From Methylobacterium tardum (GTDB lineage Bacteria; Pseudomonadota; Alphaproteobacteria; Rhizobiales; Beijerinckiaceae), in contig NZ_CP097484.1 in the NCBI RefSeq assembly GCF_023546765.1, forward strand, positions 6,506,001-6,570,000: a DNA stretch of 64,000 bases. Reading direction: 5' to 3'. This document shows positions 46,100 to 55,114 of the stretch, piece by piece. The notes beneath the pieces were generated by a model. The model made no database searches. It saw only the letters and a program-made list of their open reading frames with translations, and was not told where the DNA came from. How positions within the stretch are numbered: the stretch's first letter is position 1; every line of letters starts with the position of its first letter. A program made the position numbers and the translations under genes.

Positions 46100-47335
46100 T
46101 CAAGCCGCCGCCACGGCGTCGAGCGGCGCCTCGAAGGTCAGGACGGCCCCGGCGCGCGGGTACAGGAGCGTTGCCGTCCCGCCGAAGCCGTGGGCGAGAC
46201 TGCGGGCGATCAGGCGGGTCCCGAATCCGGTTCGCGTCGGTGGGACGACCGGCGGTCCACCGGTCTCTTCCCAGCGGAACCGCAGAGCCGGTCCGCGCTC
46301 CGTCTCAGTCACCTCCCAGGTGATGCCGACCCGACCGGCCGCCACGGAGAGCGCGCCGTACTTGGTGGCGTTGGTCCCGAGCTCGTGCAGCATGAGCGCC
46401 AGGGTCAGGCCATGGCGCGCGCTCAAGGTCAGCTCCGGGCCTGCGACCGCGAACCGGCCCAGAACGCCGTCGCCGTGCAGGGAGACGGCTCCGTCCACCA
46501 GGTCTATCAGGGAGGCCCGGGCGAAGGAGCCCTGAAGGAGAACGTCGTGCGCCTTGGCGAGGGCCAGCAGCCGCGCCGACAGCGCCTCGCCGGCCGCTTC
46601 CAGGGACGCCGCGTTGCGCATGGTCTGCGCCGCGACAGCCTGGACCAGGGCCATGGTGTTCTTCATCCGATGCGCCAGCTCCTGCATCAGCAGCGCCTGC
46701 CGGGCCTCGGTCAGCTTCAGCTCGGTGATGTCGCGCGACACTGCGAGGATGCGCTCCGGCCGATCGGCCGTCGCGCCGAGCGGCGTGACGGCCACGTCCC
46801 ACCATCGCACCGTGCCGCCGGTCTCCAGCTCCGCCTGGAAGCGGCTAGGTCGGCCCGCGCGGGCCCGGTCCAGGGCGGCCGCCGCCGCCTCGCGATCCTC
46901 CGGACGGGTCCAGATCTCCATCCACAGGCGACCGACCGCGTCCGTCTCCTCGCGCAGGCCGAAGAGCGCCGGCCCATCCTCGCTGCCCGTGATCAGGCGG
47001 CCGTCGCAATCGAGCAGTTCGAGGTAGTCGTTGGCCGCCTGATGCCGTGCGGAATGTGGCGCCCGTCGGTCACGGCTCGGACTCATGTCCGGGCCTGAGC
47101 CTGTGCGCCGCGTCGGACCCGGCGGGGCCGGTTCGTGCCCGGCAGCGAGGCGGCCGGCCTCGACCCGGCTTGCTGCCTCGATAATGCGACCGAGCCGCCG
47201 GCTGCGCTGGCGCTCCCGGTCGGCCTGCGCGGTCGCCTGCGTCAGCAGGTCCCGCAGGCGGATGTTCTCTGCTTCGAGCGCGCCGAGGCGGCGCGTCGCC
47301 CCGTCGGTCCACGGCAACACGATGCCCGCATCCAT
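46100..47335 (-). CDS. PAS-domain sensor histidine kinase, HWE family
   Basis: 411-residue cytoplasmic kinase. A short coiled coil lies at the N-terminus (LEAENIRLRDLLTQATAQAD). A PAS domain spans ~residues 95-215 (LLDCDGRLITGSEDGPALF to RILAVSRDITELKLTEA). The HWE kinase core follows: LAHRMKNTMALVQAVAAQT with the phospho-His, LMLHELGTNATKYGALSVA and GITWEVTE, the H...W-x-E signature. GAGGGGG precedes ATG 47335. Such kinases often feed the general stress response or light and redox sensing; no cofactor site is evident. Confidence 0.91.
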   Translation of the reverse strand: MDAGIVLPWTDGATRRLGALEAENIRLRDLLTQATAQADRERQRSRRLGRIIEAASRVEAGRLAAGHEPAPPGPTRRTGSGPDMSPSRDRRAPHSARHQAANDYLELLDCDGRLITGSEDGPALFGLREETDAVGRLWMEIWTRPEDREAAAAALDRARAGRPSRFQAELETGGTVRWWDVAVTPLGATADRPERILAVSRDITELKLTEARQALLMQELAHRMKNTMALVQAVAAQTMRNAASLEAAGEALSARLLALAKAHDVLLQGSFARASLIDLVDGAVSLHGDGVLGRFAVAGPELTLSARHGLTLALMLHELGTNATKYGALSVAAGRVGITWEVTETERGPALRFRWEETGGPPVVPPTRTGFGTRLIARSLAHGFGGTATLLYPRAGAVLTFEAPLDAVAAA

Positions 47336-47591
47336 CGCCCGCCCCCTCTGGTCCCGGCGGGCGCCTGTGCGCGGCGCGCCGCCAGCCTTCCACCGACGGC
47401 AGGGCGCGGCGACGGATTGTCGAGAGCTCGGCGGCACCGACGGTTTAACCGCTTCTGGTACACACCTCGCCCGCGACCCGGCGAATCGTTGGATGAGTTA
47501 CGCTAACACGCCGCGGACGATAATCAAACGAGACCGGTATTCGCCGCGGAGCCATAACTTAGATTTGTAACAAGATCGTCGATCACGTCGT

Positions 47592-49274
47592 CTACTTGTT
47601 ACGCATCAGCAGCACGAGCCAGCCGATCCCGAGCACGAAAATAATTAATCCAATCGACACGAAGACCGGCGTGCCGAGGTCGATCAGCCGCGGGGCGAGC
47701 TGGGTGGCGAAGGCGGCGACCACCAGCGCCACGGCGACGCGGGCGGCGGCGCGCTCGATGCCGCGGGTGACCTTGTCGAGCCCCTTCACCTCGATCTCGA
47801 CCGTGACGCGCCCCTGCTTGAGGCGCACCAGCATCAGGTGGATCAGCGTCGGGAGCTCCGAGGCGGCACCGTAGAGGCCGACGCCGAGGGCCTCGGCCTT
47901 CTGCTTGAGGGCGGAGAGCGAGAACTGCGTCTGCATGCTCGCCCGGACCGTGGGGCCGGCCGCGGCGAACAGGTCGAAATCCGGGTCGAGGTGGCGCATC
48001 ACGCCGTCGGCGGTGACCAGCCCCTTGAACAGGATCGCGAGGTCGGTGGGCATCGCGAGATCGTTCTCGCGGGCCATGTTCATGAAGTCGGTGAGCACGA
48101 GCCCCAGATTGAGCGGGATCGAGGAGTGGCTCTCCACGAACGACTGGGCCGAGACTTGGAGGCGGGTCAGATCCGGATTGCTGGTTCCGGTCCAGTCCAG
48201 AAGCACGGCCATCAGGCCGTCGGCGTCCTGCTTGAGCATGGCCCCGATCAGCACGAGGAGCTGCGAGCGCCGCCGCTGCGACAGCCGGCCGATGATGCCG
48301 AAATCGATGAAGCCGATGCGGTTGCCCGGCAGTGCCAGCATGTTGCCGGGATGCGGGTCGGCGTGGAACAGGCCCTCGATCAGCGCCATCCGCAGGAAGG
48401 CGTCGGTACCCTTCTGGGCCAGCAGCTTCTTGTCGACGCCGGCCGCCTTTAGGGCCGCCTCGTCGTTCGGTGGGATGCCGTGGATGAAGTCCTGCACGAG
48501 CACGCGCTCGGAGCAGTACTCCCAGTGGATCTTCGGGAAGACGATGTCGTCGCGGCCCTCGAAGATCTGGGCCAGCAGCTCGCAATTTCGCGCCTCGTTG
48601 AGGAGGTCGAGCTCGCCGTTCAACCCTTCCGCGAGGTGGCGCATCTGCTCCCGCGGCTGATAGCGGGCCATGTCGGGCCACTCGTTCTCGACGATGCGGG
48701 CGCCGTGCGCCATCAGGCGCAGATCCGCCTCGATGATCTTGCGCAGGTTCGGGCGCAGGACCTTGACGATCACGTCCTCGCCCGAGTGCAGGCGCGCCCG
48801 GTAGACCTGGGCGATTGAGGCCGAGGCGATCGGGTTGGTGTCGAACTCGGCGAACACTTCCAGCGGCGAGCCGCCGAGATCCTGCTCGAGCTGCGGCCCG
48901 ATCTGCTCCCACGTGACTGGTACGACCTGGCTGTGAAGCTTCTGCAGCTCCTCGGTCCAGGCGGGCGACAGGAGGTCGGGCCGGCTCGCCAGGACCTGCC
49001 CGAACTTGATGAAGGTCGGACCCAGCGCCTCGATCGCCCGCCGCAGGCGCTCGGGCTCGGACAGGCGGGTGACGTCGAGCCGGGGCTGGCGGCGCGGTAG
49101 CAGCGGCAGATAGCGCAGGCCGAGGCGGTCCACGACCCGCGTGACGCCGAAGCCGATCAGGATCGTCGCGATCTCGGACAGCCGCTGGCGGTCGCGGGCG
49201 GCAACGAAGGCTGTCTTCAGCATGGAGGGCGCGATCCGGTCCGACGGGATGAGGTGTCCGGACAGCACGAGCAT
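47592..49274 (-). CDS. ubiB: UbiB/ABC1-family protein kinase-like protein
   Basis: Atypical kinase-fold ATPase needed for ubiquinone biosynthesis in many bacteria. The 560-residue protein contains LGPTFIKFGQVLASRPDLLS (the KxGQ motif), NPIASASIAQVYRARLHSGE (Ala-rich loop), DVIVKVLRPN (Lys) and LFHADPHPGNMLALPGNRIG followed by FIDFG. Two C-terminal transmembrane helices (AVALVVAAFATQLAP, FVSIGLIIFVLGIGWLVLLM) anchor it. The start could be ATG 49274 or ATG 49223; neither has a strong ribosome site. It is not next to ubiE, so the UbiB role rests on family membership. Confidence 0.88.
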   Translation of the reverse strand: MLVLSGHLIPSDRIAPSMLKTAFVAARDRQRLSEIATILIGFGVTRVVDRLGLRYLPLLPRRQPRLDVTRLSEPERLRRAIEALGPTFIKFGQVLASRPDLLSPAWTEELQKLHSQVVPVTWEQIGPQLEQDLGGSPLEVFAEFDTNPIASASIAQVYRARLHSGEDVIVKVLRPNLRKIIEADLRLMAHGARIVENEWPDMARYQPREQMRHLAEGLNGELDLLNEARNCELLAQIFEGRDDIVFPKIHWEYCSERVLVQDFIHGIPPNDEAALKAAGVDKKLLAQKGTDAFLRMALIEGLFHADPHPGNMLALPGNRIGFIDFGIIGRLSQRRRSQLLVLIGAMLKQDADGLMAVLLDWTGTSNPDLTRLQVSAQSFVESHSSIPLNLGLVLTDFMNMARENDLAMPTDLAILFKGLVTADGVMRHLDPDFDLFAAAGPTVRASMQTQFSLSALKQKAEALGVGLYGAASELPTLIHLMLVRLKQGRVTVEIEVKGLDKVTRGIERAAARVAVALVVAAFATQLAPRLIDLGTPVFVSIGLIIFVLGIGWLVLLMRNK

Positions 49275-49371
49275 AAGGACTTTTTTGCGGTCGCGAACCC
49301 GGGATGGCGAACCCTAGGGCGACTTCGGAGTCGCGGGTGGGGATCTGGGAGCGATATCCACCCGGATCGCG

Positions 49372-50694
49372 TCAGGTGCGCGGCGCCACCGCCGGGCCTG
49401 GAACCGTCGCCGGCTGGCGGGCGTCACCGAAGCGGGCATTGACCACCAGCAGGGTCACGATCACCGCCGAGAAGGCCAGTGCTGCCAGGAAGTACAGTCC
49501 GGCCTCGAAGCTGCCGCTGGTCTCGCGGATCCAGCCGACGATGGACGGCGCGACGAAACCGCCGAGATTGCCCACGCAGTTGATCAGCGCGATGCCGCCG
49601 GCCGCCGCGCTGCCGGAGAGGAAGACCGGCGGCAGCGCCCAGAACGGCGCCTTGCCGCCGTAGAGGCCGGCTGCCGCCACCGCCATGAAGGCCACCGCCC
49701 AGAGCGAGCCCGTGGCGAAACCCGCGAGTGCCGTGCCCGCCGCCGTGAGCATCAGGGCACTCGCCAGCGTCACCCGGCGGTCGTTGGTGCGGTCGGAGAT
49801 CCAGCCGATTGTCAGGCCGCCGACCACCCCGAAGACGTAAGGGACTGCGGTCATCAGGCCGGTCTGCATGTCCGACAGGCCGGTGCTCTTGAGGATCTGC
49901 GGCAGGAAGAACGCCAGCCCGAGATTGGCGCCGGTATTGGCGAAGTAGATGAACGACAGGGCCATCAGCCGCGGGTCGGCGAAGGCCTTGCGCAGGCTGG
50001 TTCCGTGAGTGGCTGCGACCGCCCGCTGCTCGGCGTCGATCACTGACTGGAGGGCGGTGCGGTCCGCGGGCGCCAGCCACGTGGCGTCCTTGGGCCGGTC
50101 GGGGATGAGGGCGAGGAAGACGAAACCGAACAGGGTGGTGGGCACGCCCTCCAGCAGGAACAGCCACTGCCAGCCCTTGAGGCCCAGGAGCCCGTCGAGC
50201 TGCATGATCGAGGTCGAGAGCGGCGCGCCGATCGCCAGGGAGACCGGGATCCCGACCGCGAAGGCGCCGAAGATCCGCGCCCGGTAGGCCTTGGGGAACC
50301 AGTAGGTGAGGTAGAGGATCACGCCCGGGTAGAAGCCGGCCTCGGCCGCGCCGAGCAGGAAGCGCAGGACGAGGAAGCTCGCCGAACCCTGAACGAACAT
50401 CATCGCCGCCGAGAGCAGGCCCCAGGTGATCATGATCCGGGCGATCCAGCGCCGGGCCCCGACCTTCTCCAAGATCAGGTTGCTCGGCACCTCGAAGAGA
50501 AAATAGCCGATGAAGAAGATCCCGGCGCCGAGGCCGAACACGGCCGGGCCGATGCCGAGGTCGGCGTTCATCCGCAGAGCCGCGAAGCCGACATTGATCC
50601 GGTCGACATAGGCCATGACGTAGCCGATGAAGAGCAGCGGCATCAGCCTGAAGAAGACCTGCCGGACAATCCGGTCCTGTTCGTTCGGGGGCAT
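49372..50694 (-). CDS. MFS transporter, anion:cation symporter type
   Basis: 440-residue permease of the ACS group (phthalate, tartrate, hexuronate transporters). It has YVMAYVDRINVGFAALRMNA in helix 1, FLFEVPSNLILEKVGARRWI and LLGAAEAGFYPGVILYLTYW, all hallmarks of that group. About 12 helices. ATG 50694 has GAGGAA 4-5 bases upstream; ATG 50712 lies 18 bases earlier. Its neighbours suggest uptake of an organic acid or sugar acid. Confidence 0.9.
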   Translation of the reverse strand: MPPNEQDRIVRQVFFRLMPLLFIGYVMAYVDRINVGFAALRMNADLGIGPAVFGLGAGIFFIGYFLFEVPSNLILEKVGARRWIARIMITWGLLSAAMMFVQGSASFLVLRFLLGAAEAGFYPGVILYLTYWFPKAYRARIFGAFAVGIPVSLAIGAPLSTSIMQLDGLLGLKGWQWLFLLEGVPTTLFGFVFLALIPDRPKDATWLAPADRTALQSVIDAEQRAVAATHGTSLRKAFADPRLMALSFIYFANTGANLGLAFFLPQILKSTGLSDMQTGLMTAVPYVFGVVGGLTIGWISDRTNDRRVTLASALMLTAAGTALAGFATGSLWAVAFMAVAAAGLYGGKAPFWALPPVFLSGSAAAGGIALINCVGNLGGFVAPSIVGWIRETSGSFEAGLYFLAALAFSAVIVTLLVVNARFGDARQPATVPGPAVAPRT

Positions 50695-50753
50695 CGTTTC
50701 CTCGTGAGACATCGTTTTGTTCGACCGGTTTCGCCGGATCGTCGCCGCGCCGG

Positions 50754-51455
50754 TCAGAAGGCCGGTTCGAGGCCGCTGGTCCGGTAGGCCTCGGCGGCCT
50801 GCGGCGTGGTCAGGCCCGCGAGGAAGCGCGCGGCACCCGTGCGGTCGGTCGCGCCGCGCATGATCGCGGCCGAGAAGGTCGTCATCTCCTGCACGGGATC
50901 GGGGAGGGGGCCGACCACCTCGATGCCCGGCACGACCATCAGCTCGCTGATCTGCTGGACCGCGATGTCGGCCTCGCCGGAGACCAGCTTTTCGGCCGTG
51001 AAGCCCTGTGGGATGATGGTCGCCCGGGCGTTCACCGCCTCGGCGAGCCCGAGCCGCGGCAGGAGCCCCGCGAAGTAGATCCCGCTCGCGCCGGTGCGCG
51101 AGTAGGCGACGGAGCGCGCCTCGACCAGCGTCCGCTTGAGCGCCTCCACGGTCGAGATGTCCGGATGCTGGGACCCGGCCTTCACGGCGATGCCGTAGCG
51201 GGAGCGCACCGCGTCGACCCGGCTCTCCGCCTCGACTTTGCCCTCCGCGATCAGGCGGTCCATGGCGTCCGACAGGACGAGGATCGCGTCGGCGGTCGCG
51301 CCGGCCTCGATCTCCTTCATGATCACCGCGGTCGGCGCCCAGTGGATCGCCGCCCGACCACCGGCCGCCTCGAAGGCCGGCACCACGTGCGCGTCGAAGG
51401 CGCCCCGCACCACGAGGGCACATTTCAGTCGGGTTTCGGTCTGCTCGTCTGCCAT
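50754..51455 (-). CDS. Solute-binding-protein-like domain protein, no signal peptide
   Basis: Resembles the type 2 periplasmic binding fold of molybdate/ABC substrate-binding proteins: AIHWAPTAVIMKEIEAGATA, AILVLSDAMDRLIAEGKVEA and YSRTGASGIYFAGLLPRLGL. 233 residues from ATG 51455 (MADEQTETRL); ATG 51467 is also possible. Neither start gives a signal peptide, so it would stay in the cytoplasm, unlike a normal binding protein. It sits between two permease/dehydrogenase genes on the same strand. It may be an intracellular sensor, or the true start may lie elsewhere. Identity moderately sure, function not. Confidence 0.7.
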   Translation of the reverse strand: MADEQTETRLKCALVVRGAFDAHVVPAFEAAGGRAAIHWAPTAVIMKEIEAGATADAILVLSDAMDRLIAEGKVEAESRVDAVRSRYGIAVKAGSQHPDISTVEALKRTLVEARSVAYSRTGASGIYFAGLLPRLGLAEAVNARATIIPQGFTAEKLVSGEADIAVQQISELMVVPGIEVVGPLPDPVQEMTTFSAAIMRGATDRTGAARFLAGLTTPQAAEAYRTSGLEPAF

Positions 51456-51691
51456 ATCGTGTCTCATCGTTTCATCTGAGAGCCGGTCGCCCCGACGTTC
51501 CGCCGGGTCGCACACGCGTGTCCTGGGTTTCCCGACCGCGATCTCGTCCCGCGGTGCCCGAGCGCCGTGGCGACTTCGAGGGAGGAGGCCAGAGAGCGCT
51601 GCGATCCCTGGAGCCCTCCTTCGAGGCCCGCTTCGCGGTCACGTCAGGATGAGGGCGGTGGAAGGGGATTGGCGGTTCGATCTTCCTGTCA

Positions 51692-52528
51692 TCACCGCGG
51701 GGGTTCGCTGCGGGAATAGTCGAGGGCGGTGAAGCCGCCGCCCTGGTAGCGCTCGGCCACCGGGTTGCCGCTGGTCTTTCCCTCCAGCGCCGCCGCGTAG
51801 GAATCGGCGCTGTCCTGCGGCGCCCAGCCGATCGTCTCGCGGCCGTCCCGACGCCACCAAGTCATGCGGCTGTTCTTCGAGGCGCCCCAGATCACGGCCG
51901 TCCCGGACGGGCCGAGGGTCGGGGCCAGGGTGGCCCGCATGACCAGGCGGGTCATGTCGCCGTAGGAGAGCCACGTGGCGAGCATCCGCGCATCGGTCGG
52001 CTCGGGGAAGCAGGAGCCGATGCGCAGGAAGACGCTCTCGACGCCGTGCTTGTGGCGATACAGGCCGCCCATCATCTCGCCGTACGCCTTGGACAGGCCG
52101 TAATAGCCGTCCGGCGCCAGAGCGCAGTCGTCATCCAGCACCTCGGTCCGCTCGTGGAAGCCGATGGCGTGGTTCGAGGAGGCGAAGACCATCCGGGCAC
52201 CCTCGCGGCGTGCGGCCTCGTAGGCGTGGTAGAGGCCGCGGATATTCGGGCCGATCACCGTCTCGAACGGGTGCTCCACCGAGATCCCGCCGAAATGGAG
52301 GATCGTGCCGCAGCCCTCCGCGAGCCGCAGGATCGCCGGCCCGTCCTCCAGGTCGGCGAGCTGGAAGCGCGCGCCCTCCGGCAGCTGGTCGGGGAAGGGG
52401 ACGCGGTCCGTGAGCCGGAGGGTCCAGCCCTGCTCTCCGAGCGCCCGCGTGAGCACGCGCCCGAGGGCGCCCGAGGCGCCGGTCAGGAGGACGGGTTTCT
52501 GCGGGACGGTATCGGCGCGCGTGCTCAT
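51692..52528 (-). CDS. udh: Uronate dehydrogenase (NAD-dependent)
   Basis: Oxidises D-galacturonate and D-glucuronate to aldarolactones. The 278-residue short-chain-type protein has LLTGASGALGRVLTRAL (NAD-binding), TILHFGGISVEHPFETVIGP, RMVFASSNHAIGFHERTE and the catalytic YGLSKAYGE (YxxxK). LRIGSCFPEPTDARMLATWL and AVIWGASKNSRMTWW match my recollection of Agrobacterium Udh closely. GGAGGG 7 bases before ATG 52528 supports the start. It lies 17 bases downstream of an MFS gene, an operon suited to uronate use. Confidence 0.9.
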   Translation of the reverse strand: MSTRADTVPQKPVLLTGASGALGRVLTRALGEQGWTLRLTDRVPFPDQLPEGARFQLADLEDGPAILRLAEGCGTILHFGGISVEHPFETVIGPNIRGLYHAYEAARREGARMVFASSNHAIGFHERTEVLDDDCALAPDGYYGLSKAYGEMMGGLYRHKHGVESVFLRIGSCFPEPTDARMLATWLSYGDMTRLVMRATLAPTLGPSGTAVIWGASKNSRMTWWRRDGRETIGWAPQDSADSYAAALEGKTSGNPVAERYQGGGFTALDYSRSEPPR

Positions 52529-52545
52529 GGTCTGGCCCTCCGGAA

Positions 52546-53841
52546 TCAGGCGGTCTTGGCGGCATTCAGGGGGTGCGCCGCTTCCGGAAGACGGGGGCGG
52601 CGCACGAAGATTGCCATGGCGACCACGCCGGCCGCGGCGATCAGGGCGGCGATGACGAAGGCGCTGGCGTAGCCGCCGAGATACTGGACGGCGAGCCCGG
52701 TCGCGGTCGGTCCGACGATGCCCGAGATGTTGCTGAGCAGGTGGATGAAGCCGCTCACCCCACCGACCCGCGCCTCCGGCACCAGCTCGTGGATCGTCGC
52801 CCAGCAGGACTGAACCGAGCTCGTCAGCATCAGGACGGCCAGCGCGATCAGCGCGACCGCGGCGGCGGCGTTCGGCGCGGCATTGACGGCGATCAGCGCC
52901 ACGCCCGCGATGGCGAGCGGCACGATCGTGGTGAGCTTCCGGGCGGCCAGCTTGTCGCCCATGCGCTTGTAGAGGTGATCGGCGACGACGCCCCCGCCGA
53001 CATAGCCGACGAAGCCGCAGGCCCACGGGATCGAGGCCACGAGCGCCATCTGCTGCACCGGCATGTGCAGGGCGTCGGTCAGGTAGCTCGGGAGCCACGA
53101 GAGGAAGATGTAGAGGGTGTAGTTCACCGCAAACATGCCGAGTCCCAGCGACAGGGTGCTGGGCAGGAACAGGTACTCCCGCAGGGACCGCGCGTGGTCG
53201 GACGGCGCGAGATGGGTCACGGCCCGGCTGCGCTCGACGAGGGCGATCTCCTCCGGGCCGACCCGCGGATTGTCCTGCGGCCGGTCGGTCATGAGGAGCC
53301 GCCACGCCACGACCCAGAGCAGGCCGACGGCGCCGATGGCGACGAACGCCACCCGCCAGCCGTACTGGATCGCCAGCAGGCCGACGACGGGAGCCGCGAT
53401 GGCGCTGCCCACGGTCTGGCCCGAGAAGGTGAAGCCGATCGTCCGGGCGGTCTCCTCGCGGGGGAACCACGTGGTGATGGTCCGGTTCGTGGTCGAGTTC
53501 ATCGGCCCCTCGGCGAAGCCGAACAGGGCGCGGACCACGAACATCTGGGCAAAGCCGGTCACCGCGCCGGTGAGCATGCACAGGATCGACCACGAGGCGG
53601 CGGCCCAGCTGTAGACGCTGCGCGGGCCGTAGCGGTCGGCGAGCTGGCCGCCCACGAAGGCGAAAATCGCGTAGCCGAAGAAGAAGGTGCTGAAGATCAC
53701 CCCCAGCTCCGAGGGCGACAGGTTGAGGTCCTGCTTGACGAACGGCGCCGCAACGCCGAGCGCCGCGCGGTCCATGTAATTGATGATCCCCGCAATGAAG
53801 AGAAGGAACGCGATCAGAAACCTGTAGCGCTTGGCAAACAT
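52546..53841 (-). CDS. MFS transporter, hexuronate/aldarate type
   Basis: 431-residue permease of the ACS group resembling GudP/ExuT/GarP. Helix 1 reads FIAGIINYMDRAALGVAAPF. FSTFFFGYAIFAFVGGQLAD and RALFGFAEGPMNSTTNRTIT follow, typical of glucarate/galactarate/hexuronate permeases. About 12 helices. GAGGAAA before ATG 53841. Cotranscribed with udh (17-base gap), so hexuronate import is the best guess. Confidence 0.9.
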   Translation of the reverse strand: MFAKRYRFLIAFLLFIAGIINYMDRAALGVAAPFVKQDLNLSPSELGVIFSTFFFGYAIFAFVGGQLADRYGPRSVYSWAAASWSILCMLTGAVTGFAQMFVVRALFGFAEGPMNSTTNRTITTWFPREETARTIGFTFSGQTVGSAIAAPVVGLLAIQYGWRVAFVAIGAVGLLWVVAWRLLMTDRPQDNPRVGPEEIALVERSRAVTHLAPSDHARSLREYLFLPSTLSLGLGMFAVNYTLYIFLSWLPSYLTDALHMPVQQMALVASIPWACGFVGYVGGGVVADHLYKRMGDKLAARKLTTIVPLAIAGVALIAVNAAPNAAAAVALIALAVLMLTSSVQSCWATIHELVPEARVGGVSGFIHLLSNISGIVGPTATGLAVQYLGGYASAFVIAALIAAAGVVAMAIFVRRPRLPEAAHPLNAAKTA

Positions 53842-53881
53842 GGGATTTCCTCCGGGTAGATCATGTTTTTATTTTTATCTT

Positions 53882-53900
53882 GGTCGAACAGCTTTCGACC
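53882..53900. promoter_or_regulatory. Inverted repeat upstream of MFS-udh operon
   Basis: GGTCGAA (53882-53888) and TTCGACC (53894-53900) around five bases. On the minus strand it precedes an unusually AT-rich stretch (about 53858-53880), likely the promoter of the MFS-udh operon, 41-59 bases before the ATG. It differs from the LacI-type palindromes further right, so it may serve a different regulator. Confidence 0.45.
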
Positions 53901-53917
53901 GATCTCTTGAAGCGCGC

Positions 53918-54010
53918 CGTCATCGCGCGCGGAGCGAAGCGCCCAGGGCAGCGCGACGACGGTGAGCTTCCTGCAACCCTGAATTGTCTTGCTTCGCGCG
54001 CAGGGATGAC
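53918..54010. repeat. Palindromic intergenic repeat, copy E
   Basis: Left arm CGTCATCGCGCGCGGAGCGA, then AGCGCCCAGGGCAGCGCGAC. Right arm CAACCCTGAATTGTCTTGCT, then TCGCGCGCAGGGATGAC. It lies just beyond the lactonase stop, ahead of the MFS-udh promoter. The most degenerate copy. Confidence 0.7.
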
Positions 54011-54030
54011 CGCGCATCCGGATGTCTCCG

Positions 54031-55101
54031 TCACAGGAACGCGATCGTGCAGGGGCTGAGGCTCGGGCGCGCGCCCGTCCGGGACAGGTCGCCGGTGTCG
54101 GGGTCGATAGTGAACTCGGCGAGGCTGTCGCCCTGCTCGTTGGCGACGAGCAGGTGCTTGCCGTCGGGTGCGAGCGTCATGAAGCGCGGGTCGCGGCCGC
54201 CGGACGGCGTCCAGCCGGTCGGGTCGAGCCGCTCGGCGGCGTCCTTCAGGCGGAAACGGGCGATGCCGTCCTGACCGCGGTTCGAAGTGTAGACGAAGCG
54301 CCCGCAGGGCGTGACCACGATCGCCGCCGCCGTGCTCGCGCCGAAGAAGTCCGGAGGCAGGGTCGGCACGAGATGCAGGGGGACGAGCGTCCCGGTCGCC
54401 TCGTTCCAGCGGCAGGTCGCGACGCTCGAGTCCAGTTCGTTGACCAGGAAGGCGAGGGGGCGGCCCGGGTGAAACCCGATGTGGCGCGGGCCGGCCCCGG
54501 GGCGCATCACCGTTTCCGATACGAGCGCGAGCCGGTCACCGTCGAGTCGCAGGACGAAGACGCGGTCGAGACCCTTGTCGGGGACGAGCACGTGGCTGCC
54601 GCCCGGCGACACGACCACGTGGTGCGGGTGGGCGCAGGCCTGCTCGGACCGATGCGGGCCGGGATCGCCCGGGAGCGGCAGGACGTGGCTCGCCGGTTCG
54701 AGTCCGCCGTCGGCGCGCACCGGCAGCAGTGCCACCGAGCCGCTGGCGTAATTGGCGACGATCAGGAAGCGCCCGCTCGGGTCGAGGGATTGATGCACGC
54801 TGTTGGTGCCGCCGGTTGCCGCGCTTCCGAGCGTGCGCAGGCTTCCGTCGGCCTCGGCCGCGAAGGCGCTCGCCGCCTCGCCGTCGCCCTGAACGGTGTA
54901 CACCACGGCACGCGCCGGATCGGTCACAAGGAAGGACGGGTTCGTCAGCCCGTCCACCCGCCCGAGATGGGTCCAGCCCTCCAGGCTGGCGCCGGTGCGG
55001 TACACGTCGATGCCCTGTCCGCGCGCCCTGCGGCGCTCGGTGGTGAAACAGCCGACGAAGGCGAGACCGAGCGGGGCAGGGCGGAGCGCGGCATCGGGCA
55101 T
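54031..55101 (-). CDS. Beta-propeller lactonase (6-phosphogluconolactonase-like)
   Basis: 356-residue seven-bladed propeller of the YbhE/lactonase family. Repeating blade motifs are visible: FLIVANYASGSVALLPVRAD, HHVVVSPGGSHVLVPDKGLD, PRHIGFHPGRPLAFLVNELD, GRFVYTSNRGQDGIARFRLK, DGKHLLVANEQGDSLAEF. Family members hydrolyse sugar lactones. Beside a uronate dehydrogenase, whose product is an aldarolactone, a matching lactonase activity is attractive but inferred. It lies 13 bases downstream of the FMN dehydrogenase gene. Confidence 0.85.
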   Translation of the reverse strand: MPDAALRPAPLGLAFVGCFTTERRRARGQGIDVYRTGASLEGWTHLGRVDGLTNPSFLVTDPARAVVYTVQGDGEAASAFAAEADGSLRTLGSAATGGTNSVHQSLDPSGRFLIVANYASGSVALLPVRADGGLEPASHVLPLPGDPGPHRSEQACAHPHHVVVSPGGSHVLVPDKGLDRVFVLRLDGDRLALVSETVMRPGAGPRHIGFHPGRPLAFLVNELDSSVATCRWNEATGTLVPLHLVPTLPPDFFGASTAAAIVVTPCGRFVYTSNRGQDGIARFRLKDAAERLDPTGWTPSGGRDPRFMTLAPDGKHLLVANEQGDSLAEFTIDPDTGDLSRTGARPSLSPCTIAFL

Positions 55102-55114
55102 GGCGATCTCCGGC

